35,803 bases of DNA, from the IMG/VR virus record IMGVR_UViG_3300028840_001005, positions 1-35,803 of that record. One strand, written 5' to 3'. This DNA is from a virus. The translations under genes and the position numbers were made by a program. Below, one piece after another: positions 30,266 through 35,803 of this stretch (within the stretch, counting starts at the first letter, position 1; each line of letters opens with the position of its first letter). The notes under the pieces are model-generated. The model saw nothing but the letters and a program-made list of their open reading frames with translations. It was not told the DNA's origin and ran no database searches.

Positions 30266-30409
30266 ATGAAGTGTATCATATTTTTGTTTTTGGGAGCCGT
30301 TTGTCTCGTCTCTGGTGAAAAGTGGCCGGAGCTGTGTCAACCTTTGGAGCAGCTTACTATTCTTTGTGTATTTGTGGCAGGTTACCTGTTACGTCCAAAA
30401 GAGGTTTGA
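30266..30409 (+). CDS. Small membrane or exported protein (47 aa)
   Basis: ATG 30266 is 6 bases after AAGGAG at 30254-30259, a strong start. An N-terminal hydrophobic segment (CIIFLFLGAVCLVSG) and a second one near residues 31-40 flank a short charged loop. It is probably a membrane peptide. No family. Confidence 0.58.
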   Translation: MKCIIFLFLGAVCLVSGEKWPELCQPLEQLTILCVFVAGYLLRPKEV

Positions 30410-30416
30410 TGAGTTT

Positions 30417-30596
30417 ATGCCGAAGCCACTAACCAAAAAAGACATAGCAGAAGAATACGCTCGGTGGGTACTGGCTGGGGACTCGGCACAACCGGTCTCT
30501 CCAGTGTTTAAGGAGTTGGAGTCTCGTATAGTATTCGCAATACTACAGGCCCACAGGAAAATAAAGGAGGAGGTGGACAGTGTCGGAACTCCCTAA
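30417..30596 (+). CDS. Small helical protein (59 aa)
   Basis: ATG 30417; AAAGAGG is 12 bases upstream, a little far. Residues show a helical, Lys/Glu-rich pattern (LTKKDIAEEYARWVLAG, then ESRIVFAILQAHRKIKEEV). No Cys, no known domain. Its end overlaps the next gene. Confidence 0.52.
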   Translation: MPKPLTKKDIAEEYARWVLAGDSAQPVSPVFKELESRIVFAILQAHRKIKEEVDSVGTP

Positions 30597-30786
30597 AGGA
30601 TTTACTTGTGGTTGTGGAGAATATCACGCGTTTGTTCCCTATGTATACGCCCATTGGGATATCGTATTGAACTTTGAGTGTCCCAAGTGTAAGCGGAAGT
30701 ACAGTATACGTGCGGGACATGCCTCGGAGTTAGGAATTAGACGGAGAAGGAAACGTGGATCTGGGTCGACTAAAAACACAGCTTAG
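30580..30786 (+). CDS. Zinc-ribbon-like protein (68 aa)
   Basis: GTG 30580 preceded by AAGGAGGAGG. CGCGEYH at about 10-16 and CPKCKRKY at about 34-41 form a CxC...CxxC zinc ribbon, with a basic tail (RRRRKRG). Likely a small nucleic-acid-binding protein. It overlaps both neighbours. Confidence 0.6.
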   Translation: MSELPKGFTCGCGEYHAFVPYVYAHWDIVLNFECPKCKRKYSIRAGHASELGIRRRRKRGSGSTKNTA

Positions 30787-31015
30787 TCCTAATCCCAAGG
30801 AACCCATGCCAGACATGGGAAGGTGTTCCGACTGTGGGTGGTCCGGACCTCTTTCCAAGTGTCCTATGGAGCAGGATGGGGATTGGGAAACAGGGTATTA
30901 TGATGTGCCTGTATGTCCAAGGTGTGATGATGGTGGATGCTTGGACGATTACTACTACTCCTGGCGACAATGGTGGAGATGGAAACGATGGCGGAAGAAA
31001 AAGGATCGACGATGA
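30755..31015 (+). CDS. Zinc-ribbon-like acidic/basic protein (86 aa)
   Basis: GTG 30755 with GGAGAAGG at 5 bases. CSDCGWSGPLSKCP and CPRCDDGGC form two CxxC knuckles about 30 residues apart, followed by DDYYYSWRQWWRWKRWRKKKDR, an unusual Trp/Arg-rich basic tail. No function. Confidence 0.58.
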   Translation: MDLGRLKTQLSPNPKEPMPDMGRCSDCGWSGPLSKCPMEQDGDWETGYYDVPVCPRCDDGGCLDDYYYSWRQWWRWKRWRKKKDRR

Positions 31016-31194
31016 AGAAACATGTGGACGATTTTGAGATAGTAACAAAGGATCACGGAGGATATAAGGCAGGTATGTGCTGTCTGTGTGGGAGAGACGG
31101 ATGGATTGGAGAAATTAAACACCGTGTTAATTGTCCAGTTCGTATCGCCAGGAGGAACCAGAAGTCCACGTTGGAAGTGAAAGTAGTACTATGA
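31012..31194 (+). CDS. Small zinc-finger paralogue B (60 aa)
   Basis: ATG 31012 after AAGGA. HVDDFEIV...MCCLCGRDGWIGEIKHRVNCPVRIAR...LEVKV matches paralogue A at 26592-26777 over the whole length. The CxxC...CPV plus His suggests one zinc. The stop overlaps the next ATG. Confidence 0.62.
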   Translation: MKKHVDDFEIVTKDHGGYKAGMCCLCGRDGWIGEIKHRVNCPVRIARRNQKSTLEVKVVL

Positions 31195-31394
31195 AGATTG
31201 ACGTTACAGAGGATGGCCAGATCCGGTTGAAAGAAGTATTCAATGGAGTGGTACTGGAAACCGAGGAGGGTAACCAGATCTCCGTGTGTATGAGAGACGA
31301 CACAGTGGAGATACATGTTATGCCGGCCGGGTGGTCCTCGGAGACATCCTGGTACAGGGCAAACATGCAGGATGGAACGATTGAAAAACTGTAA
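31191..31394 (+). CDS. Small beta-rich protein (67 aa)
   Basis: ATGA overlap with paralogue B. Acidic, alternating beta-strand pattern, no Cys pairs. Nothing recognised. Well placed between two good ribosome sites. Confidence 0.55.
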   Translation: MKIDVTEDGQIRLKEVFNGVVLETEEGNQISVCMRDDTVEIHVMPAGWSSETSWYRANMQDGTIEKL

Positions 31395-31406
31395 AAAGGA
31401 GGAGTA

Positions 31407-31667
31407 ATGAAACGTCGTACCTTCCTAAAATCCGCGTTGGCTGCCTTGGGGACCGGTTCGGGTCTCCTAAGGGCGTCCTGGTCCAGGCCTAAGCCCAGGA
31501 GGGTTGTCAGTAAGAGTAATACTCCTGGGTGGCCAACGATGGTGGAGTTGGCAAGTGTACAACCCATGACACTCCCCGTCAGGGGCTTTGTCTATTGTCC
31601 GTACATACCGTTGTTTGTAACTCCACCCTTGGCGGTGAAGAGAAAATCCAATTCTGAAGTAGGTTAG
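31407..31667 (+). CDS. Tat-signal-peptide protein (86 aa)
   Basis: AAAAAGGAGGAG about 3 bases before ATG 31407. The N-terminus MKRRTFLKSALAALGTG has the twin-arginine consensus (RRxFLK) followed by a moderately hydrophobic stretch, the hallmark of export by the Tat pathway. The rest is short, with basic and Pro-rich segments, and ends near YCPYIPLFVTPPLA. The mature protein might be about 60 residues. Tat usually exports folded, often cofactor-bearing proteins, which is unusual for so small a phage protein; function unknown. Confidence 0.65.
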   Translation: MKRRTFLKSALAALGTGSGLLRASWSRPKPRRVVSKSNTPGWPTMVELASVQPMTLPVRGFVYCPYIPLFVTPPLAVKRKSNSEVG

Positions 31668-31674
31668 TGTATAG

Positions 31675-31745
31675 GACTGGTGGTACGTAAAACGACACGG
31701 GATGTACGTCCAACGTCAGCTAGACCTCTTCCACCAGCCCATTTT
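31675..31745 (+). other. Possible structured RNA in intergenic gap
   Basis: CTGGTGG (31677-31683) can pair with CCACCAG (31731-31737), enclosing about 47 bases with a nested TACGT/ACGTA-type pairing. ATTTTATT follows. It could be a weak terminator or leader structure before the next gene. A stem of 7 pairs with a large loop is only moderate evidence. Confidence 0.3.
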
Positions 31746-31761
31746 ATTGAAAGGCCCTACG

Positions 31762-31935
31762 ATGAAGAAGTCAACACTATCCGATGAGAACTTTTTGTAC
31801 ATACTGGAATTACTGATGTGCTATGATCCCGTAAACGATCAGGAGAAACGCAAACGATTGGAGGTGTGGGCGAACAAGGAGGCACAACTGAGGGGATACA
31901 GTACCTGGGTCGATGCCTACACTGCCATGAACTAG
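31762..31935 (+). CDS. Small helical protein (57 aa)
   Basis: ATG 31762 with GAAAGG 7 bases upstream; an earlier in-frame ATG at 31702 lies in the stem-loop and lacks a ribosome site. Charged helices (LYILELLMCYD, KRKRLEVWANKEAQL). No known domain. Confidence 0.52.
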   Translation: MKKSTLSDENFLYILELLMCYDPVNDQEKRKRLEVWANKEAQLRGYSTWVDAYTAMN

Positions 31936-31944
31936 GAGTACACT

Positions 31945-32289
31945 ATGGACAAGAGGGAATTAGTAAGTACGAATATCAACACAGCCATGGAGACTTACAG
32001 GAAACACATGATCGAGTGTCAGACCTGTAATCAGGTTGGTGTTGTAGATGACTGTGATCACAACCCCAATCGAGCCTGGGCACTTAAACACTTCAAGGAA
32101 CAGGGGTGGAGGATGGTTTGGTACAGTGTACTACAGCGTATGGAGGCCATATGTCCAAAGTGTTTACAGGAGGAAAAGGAGCGAACCTGTACTGAATGTG
32201 GAAAGCCCGTTACAGAAGACGAAGGAAACATATGTGATGGATGTTCCTCCCAATTATGTGCCGGGGCTTGGGCTGATTTGCAAGGTTAG
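31945..32289 (+). CDS. Protein with two zinc knuckles (114 aa)
   Basis: AGGAG before ATG 31945. CQTCNQV...CDH at about 31-42, then CPKC at about 71-74, and CTECGKPVTEDEGNICDGCSS (about 82-102). The last knuckle matches the VTxEDEG...CDxC pattern of 24024-24398. Such protein families are probably nucleic-acid or protein adaptors; function unknown. Confidence 0.62.
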   Translation: MDKRELVSTNINTAMETYRKHMIECQTCNQVGVVDDCDHNPNRAWALKHFKEQGWRMVWYSVLQRMEAICPKCLQEEKERTCTECGKPVTEDEGNICDGCSSQLCAGAWADLQG

Positions 32290-32300
32290 GGGGTTATAAT

Positions 32301-32600
32301 ATGAAGGAAGCCAGAATTGAAATAAACGGAACACTCATTACCGAAGCCATGTCCATGACCATACGAGTAGCTGTGGAGAATTTCGTGTCGTTTTTGGAGG
32401 AGAACGGACTAGGAGATGATGAACATGGTCTACGGATGCGGCAGTTGTACATGGAACGTATTGAAGAGCTTCGTACACTTCTGTTAAGGAAGGTACGATG
32501 TCCTTCTTGTAGACGTCCGATGGATCCAGGACGTGTACTATGTAACAGATGTGTTTCCCTTCAAGTACTAGAAAAGGATGAGGAAGCGAAGCAGAAGTAG
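32301..32600 (+). CDS. Zinc-knuckle protein (99 aa)
   Basis: AGGGGG before ATG 32301. An N-terminal helical/beta domain is followed by CPSCRRPMDPGRVLCNRC (about 72-89), a four-Cys knuckle, and a Lys-rich end. Resembles the previous gene in layout, but the sequence is not clearly related. Confidence 0.6.
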   Translation: MKEARIEINGTLITEAMSMTIRVAVENFVSFLEENGLGDDEHGLRMRQLYMERIEELRTLLLRKVRCPSCRRPMDPGRVLCNRCVSLQVLEKDEEAKQK

Positions 32601-32633
32601 TCTATACACACCTAATGTGAAGGGAGGTGTACT

Positions 32634-32843
32634 ATGGCAGCGGAGCCACTGTCCCTTACGGACGACACGAAATTGTTGTTGATCCGGTTAGTGGCTTTGC
32701 ACGAGTCCATTGAACATTCTAAGACTTTTCCCCATGATGAGAACCACGAACGAATTGTGGAATGTGCAAAGCAATTTGAACGATACCTAAAACGAGGAAA
32801 TGTAGTATTTCCACCAGAGGAACCACCAAAACCTCCAAAGTGA
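32634..32843 (+). CDS. Small helical protein with Pro-rich end (69 aa)
   Basis: AAGGGAGG before ATG 32634. Leu-rich helix at 10-30, charged middle, VVFPPEEPPKPPK ending. No domain. Pro-rich tails often mediate interaction, but no partner is visible. Confidence 0.52.
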   Translation: MAAEPLSLTDDTKLLLIRLVALHESIEHSKTFPHDENHERIVECAKQFERYLKRGNVVFPPEEPPKPPK

Positions 32844-32903
32844 TAGGTAAGAAATTGTCGGTATCTATTCATGACCGAGAAGATACTTGAAAAAGGAGAA
32901 AAG

Positions 32904-33035
32904 ATGAAGGCTCTGATAATTGAATTTCTGGAACAGAATTGGCAACAGTTCGTGAACTTCTGTATGGATTTTGGAATGTCCAGTGAAGAGGATGTGTCCA
33001 CGGCGTTCGAGGATTGGAAGGATGGTAAGGGATGA
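32904..33035 (+). CDS. Small acidic protein (43 aa)
   Basis: ATG 32904 with AAGGAG 5 bases upstream; an in-frame ATG at 32871 has no ribosome site. Trp, Phe and acidic residues (LIIEFLEQNWQQFVNFCMDF). The stop overlaps the next ATG. No family. Confidence 0.55.
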   Translation: MKALIIEFLEQNWQQFVNFCMDFGMSSEEDVSTAFEDWKDGKG

Positions 33036-33205
33036 AAAAGATCTCCCTTACTAAACGGGAAGCCCAGGCCGCCTTTGCCGCCTTAGGAAATTGGGTACTC
33101 AATGGAGATGAGGAGGAGAACAACCAGTTCTTCGGAGGACCAGTAGGATCCAAGGCGGCCAAGTCGGCTATGGAGAAGATTGGTGAAATAGTGTACGAGG
33201 AGTAA
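33032..33205 (+). CDS. Small protein (57 aa), unknown function
   Basis: ATG 33032 overlapping the previous stop. An Ala-rich helix (TKREAQAAFAALGNW) precedes an acidic stretch and a helical end. Ends in GAGGAGTAA, which also forms the ribosome site for the following frame. Confidence 0.55.
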   Translation: MKKISLTKREAQAAFAALGNWVLNGDEEENNQFFGGPVGSKAAKSAMEKIGEIVYEE

Positions 33206-33207
33206 TC

Positions 33208-33384
33208 ATGTAGAAGGTAGAGAAACTTACATTGTACCTCTTACGGTTGACCGAGGAGGAGGCAGAATACCTAAAAGGACTCCTCCAGAATCACCAAGGC
33301 GACGTTGTGGAGGATAGAGACAATAGGCAGATCCGGAAGGACCTGTGGCAGGACCTGGATGAAGCTGGGGTGAATTCAATATAG
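33208..33384 (+). pseudogene. Small gene with TAG as its second codon (ATG TAG ...)
   Basis: After GAGGAG at 5 bases, ATG 33208 is followed at once by an in-frame TAG, then a good coding frame of 56 codons to TAG 33382-33384 (VEKLTLYLLRLTEEEAEYL... LQNHQG...RKDLWQDLDEAGVNSI). The amino-acid pattern (Leu-x-x-Glu-Glu-Ala-Glu-x-Leu) looks like an authentic small phage protein. Either a point mutation broke it (CAG or AAG to TAG), or translation starts at TTG 33232, or the stop is read through. TAG ends many other genes here, so general recoding is unlikely. Confidence 0.55.
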
Positions 33385-33440
33385 GAGGTAGTAAAGGGGT
33401 GTAAACAAGGTAGAGTCGTTGGGGTGCGAAGCCCGTAGAG

Positions 33441-33476
33441 GCCCTGGTTGTTCTTTGAATGACCAGGGCTGTTTTT
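33441..33476 (+). terminator. Intrinsic terminator before the structural module
   Basis: GCCCTGGT (33441-33448) pairs perfectly with ACCAGGGC (33462-33469), loop TGTTCTTTGAATG, followed by TGTTTTT. This is a strong rho-independent terminator that separates the small-gene region from the portal operon. It lies in the longest gene-free stretch of the window. Confidence 0.85.
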
Positions 33477-33591
33477 AACTAAGCCATAAAGTACTGAAAA
33501 ACCTGGTATTAGTAGATGTAGAAGGTAAAAAGTAGGAAAGTACTGTCCCCGTTTAAAGGGGTATTCACATCTAAACTGTGCTAGGTAGGCT
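33477..33591 (+). promoter_or_regulatory. Leader and likely promoter region of the portal operon
   Basis: After the terminator, 115 bases contain no gene. AAAGTACTG occurs twice (33488-33496 and 33537-33545, 49 bases apart), and a small hairpin CCCC-GTTTAAA-GGGG (33547-33561) precedes the start. No clear sigma-70 box is visible, consistent with a different or phage-specific promoter. AGGTAGG about 3 bases before ATG 33592 is the ribosome site. Confidence 0.45.
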
Positions 33592-35373
33592 ATGGCTGAA
33601 GAAAAGAAAGTTGTAACTCCCCAGGATAGGCTGGGAAGAGTAGTACAGGAACCTCAGGCCGTTCCAGTACAGGATATACCAGAACAACCAACCTCGATGA
33701 CGCCTGAGGAGAAGTTCACCCTGAAACGGTTAGGGATGCAAGGAAACCGAGTCCAGGAGACGGTGGGGAAGGCCCTGGAGATTAACTGGGAGCGCCTTAA
33801 CCTGTACAAGGAGTTGGACCGTGCCAGGGAACACGTGATGAATTCGGCGGCCCTGGATTTGTACGCGGACTACTCCACGAATTATGATCCGATAGCCAGA
33901 GCCACTGTCTGGATTACCAGTGATAGTCCAAAGTATGTACGTGAGCTGACGGACATGCTGGACAGGATTGGTATCGAGGAGAAGATATTCGACTGGGCAT
34001 GGACGACTGGTTGTTATGGCGATCACATGGTGAAGGTGGAAGGTAGGCCTACACTAGGCGTGATTGCTGTGGGGGATGATGAACACCCGGCGAATGTTAG
34101 CCGCGTGGACTACCAAGGTACACTTCTGGGATTTTTCCCTACCCCGTTGGCAGGAGTTAACCAGGCTTCTGAGAACAAGCTGGTAGCTCCTTGGGAGTAT
34201 GTACACTTCAGACTACTGGGGGCCAGGAAGAAACGTTCAGTGTATGGCGATCCTCATGTACAGGAGTTCCGAGCTGTACATCTCATGTCCCCGGACGAAC
34301 GCCAGATCACCACGAAGTATGGCACTTCACTATTGCAACACGCCCTGCCCATCTACAAACGCCTGAGACTGGCCGAGGACAGCCTGTTGATGACCAGGCT
34401 CACGCGTGGAATCCTGAAGTACATCTGGAAGCTCAAAGTGGATTCTACCAACTCCGAGTCGGTTGGAGAACTTGTGGATGAGTATGTTTCCCTCCTGAAA
34501 CGAGCTCGTGCGGTGGACACCAGTTCAAGTACAGGTCCGAAGTACGACGACAAGTTCGGGGCGATGGGGAGTATCGAGGACATCCTGCTTCCCGTTTGGG
34601 GGGATGTAGGAGACCTAACTTACGACGAGATCGGTGGGAAACCTGACATCAGGTGGATCGTGGACATTAAACATCTCCGGGATGAACTGGCTTGTGCTCT
34701 TAGGGTACCGCCCCAGCTCCTTGGAGGTTACGTGGAGGAAGCCTCCGGGGCCCTAGGAGCGGAAAGTCTTACGAAGCTCGATATAAGGTTCGCCCGGAAC
34801 GCCCGCCGCTTACAACGAAGCCAAATACACGGTATCAAGAGAATCTGCCAGATACACTTGGCCTTCATGGGTATGGATCCCGACCCTGATCTGTTTGACG
34901 TGAACATGTCCAGTATGTCCACGGCGGAAGAAGAACACATGAGGGAGTCGTTGGACCTTGGTACAGAGACGGTTGAGAAGTTCATGGACATGGTGGACCA
35001 GCTTGGAGTGAACATCGACAAGGTGAAGGCCCTGGATTACTTCAACCAGAAGTTGTTGAAGCTGAATGACTTCAACTTGGAGGAGTATCTTCTGGATGAG
35101 CCACAGTTGGCGGATCGACTTCCCTTCGAGTCTACGAAACGTGTACAAGTCCGTCGCAAAACAAAGTACGCCAGGAGAGTGGAGAACTTGGATCTTATAG
35201 CTCCATTACCTGGTAAGAGCTACAAGAAGATTCGTCTGTCGGAAGACAAATGGAGGGATCTGTACGCTGAGACGGTAGTGAAGTGGGAAGGTCAGAAAAG
35301 TGGCAAGCAAAATCTGACCGAGAAGGACGAGCCCAAGAAGAAACGTCGTCGTAGGAAAAAGGTGAACAGTTAA
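33592..35373 (+). CDS. Portal protein (gp20-like)
   Basis: A 593-residue protein matching the T4-type portal plan: a polar N-terminus, a long helical/beta body with REHVMNSAALDLYADYS (about 80-96), WVTTG-like and loop regions, an INHxxHF-type VAPWEYVHFRLLGARKKRS (about 200-218), RGILKYIWKLKVD (about 273-285), a MGSIEDILLP segment (about 325) and LACALRVPPQLLGGYVEE (about 365-382). The C-terminus is highly basic (KKKRRRRKK). It forms the dodecameric ring at the capsid vertex through which terminase pumps DNA. The stop overlaps the next ATG (TAATG). Codon choice is richer in C-ending codons than in the small genes, in keeping with a highly expressed structural gene. Confidence 0.87.
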   Translation: MAEEKKVVTPQDRLGRVVQEPQAVPVQDIPEQPTSMTPEEKFTLKRLGMQGNRVQETVGKALEINWERLNLYKELDRAREHVMNSAALDLYADYSTNYDPIARATVWITSDSPKYVRELTDMLDRIGIEEKIFDWAWTTGCYGDHMVKVEGRPTLGVIAVGDDEHPANVSRVDYQGTLLGFFPTPLAGVNQASENKLVAPWEYVHFRLLGARKKRSVYGDPHVQEFRAVHLMSPDERQITTKYGTSLLQHALPIYKRLRLAEDSLLMTRLTRGILKYIWKLKVDSTNSESVGELVDEYVSLLKRARAVDTSSSTGPKYDDKFGAMGSIEDILLPVWGDVGDLTYDEIGGKPDIRWIVDIKHLRDELACALRVPPQLLGGYVEEASGALGAESLTKLDIRFARNARRLQRSQIHGIKRICQIHLAFMGMDPDPDLFDVNMSSMSTAEEEHMRESLDLGTETVEKFMDMVDQLGVNIDKVKALDYFNQKLLKLNDFNLEEYLLDEPQLADRLPFESTKRVQVRRKTKYARRVENLDLIAPLPGKSYKKIRLSEDKWRDLYAETVVKWEGQKSGKQNLTEKDEPKKKRRRRKKVNS

Positions 35374-35803
35374 TGACGGACCTACTAGAACATCTTATGG
35401 AGGCCCACAAGGATCTGTTCCAACCGATGAAACGGGAGGAGTGGATTCAGAGGATGATGGAGAATGGAAAGTGGAAACAGAATCCTGATGGTACTTGGGA
35501 CGCCCTTGAAAGTGTGGATATTATGCACCTCGGCCTGACGGAGCTCCCTGTACAGTTTAACATTGTACATGGTCATTTCATCGCCAATAACAACCAGCTT
35601 ACTTCCTTGAAGGGTAGTCCAAGAGTGGTAGAAGGGGACTTCTGGTTGGCGGATAACAAACTCACCTCCTTGGAAGGTGGACCACAGTCCGTGGCAAGAG
35701 ATTACGTAGTGGAGAACAATTTACTTACTACATTGAAAGGATCTCCAACCTTGGTAGGTGGAGATTTCTATTGTAACGATAACAAACTCACTACCTTGAA
35801 GGA
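35373..35803 (+). CDS. Leucine-rich-repeat protein, 3'-truncated
   Basis: ATG 35373 overlapping the portal stop; the frame stays open to the window end (about 143 codons seen). After a charged N-terminal domain (about 60 residues, Trp-rich), about 22-residue repeats of the form NNxLTSLKGSPxxVxGDFxxxxN recur at least three times. This LRR type is common in large phage genomes and is likely a short solenoid. Function unknown; adjacency to portal is suggestive of, but not evidence for, a virion role. Confidence 0.78.
   Translation, partial: MTDLLEHLMEAHKDLFQPMKREEWIQRMMENGKWKQNPDGTWDALESVDIMHLGLTELPVQFNIVHGHFIANNNQLTSLKGSPRVVEGDFWLADNKLTSLEGGPQSVARDYVVENNLLTTLKGSPTLVGGDFYCNDNKLTTLK

Noticed and set aside
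33208-33384. General reassignment of TAG to an amino acid
   Set aside because: Many well-supported genes (SSB, UvsX, MazG, QueD) end at TAG followed by new genes, so recoding across the genome does not fit.
34191-34481. Alternate plus-strand frame inside the portal gene
   Set aside because: Lies wholly inside a firmly identified structural gene; no ribosome site.
1-35803. CRISPR arrays, insertion sequences, integrase or attachment site
   Set aside because: I saw no regularly spaced repeats, transposase, integrase or tRNA-end duplication; the window looks like a virulent phage core, but absence outside it cannot be judged.

Overview
The window is a gene-dense stretch of a tailed double-stranded DNA bacteriophage (Caudoviricetes, probably a large virus with myovirus-like replication and packaging genes). 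Every gene I can support lies on the + strand. Most are joined by ATGA-type overlaps or short gaps and carry strong GGAG/AGGAGG ribosome sites. The evidence for a phage is the combination of a family-A DNA polymerase, a T4-type clamp loader, SSB, UvsX recombinase and Rad50/Mre11 pair, a terminase large subunit, a gp20-like portal and a long run of tiny unknown proteins. The host cannot be named. CsrA, Tat-signal and lipoprotein genes point to a diderm or other CsrA-bearing bacterium only weakly.

Region 1 (1-6.9 kb) is replication and recombination: DNA polymerase C-terminus (cut by the window edge), clamp loader, ssDNA-binding protein with a repetitive charged tail, a structured-RNA candidate in the SSB 3' UTR, a UvsY-like mediator candidate, UvsX/RecA, a RuvC-like resolvase, a cupin-like protein and an odd tRNA followed by a strong terminator.

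Region 2 (7-10.4 kb) is a five-gene double-strand-break processing operon. The Rad50/SbcC ATPase is split into two genes at the zinc hook. Between the halves sit two metallophosphoesterases, one of them the Mre11/SbcD homologue, and a small coiled-coil protein. Region 3 (10.4-13.2 kb) is nucleotide metabolism: MazG-like, hypoxanthine-guanine PRTase-like, cytidine deaminase, QueD-like, and a DEDDh exonuclease.

Region 4 (13.2-18 kb) holds a GroES-like co-chaperonin, a possible small terminase, the large terminase, a sigma-like factor, a SEC-C protein and CsrA, suggesting a morphogenesis and gene-expression-switch block. Region 5 (18-33.4 kb) is about 50 short, mostly unrecognised genes: many with Cys pairs of zinc-finger type, several membrane or lipoproteins, an HslV-like Ntn hydrolase, a Tat-signal protein and some paralogous families. 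It looks like an accessory or host-interaction zone. A terminator at about 33.45 kb closes it. Region 6 (33.6 kb to end) opens the structural module with the portal and a leucine-rich-repeat protein running off the window. No stretch over 300 bases lacks a gene. The longest is about 207 bases before the portal (33385-33591). I saw no CRISPR array, insertion sequence, rRNA or attachment site.
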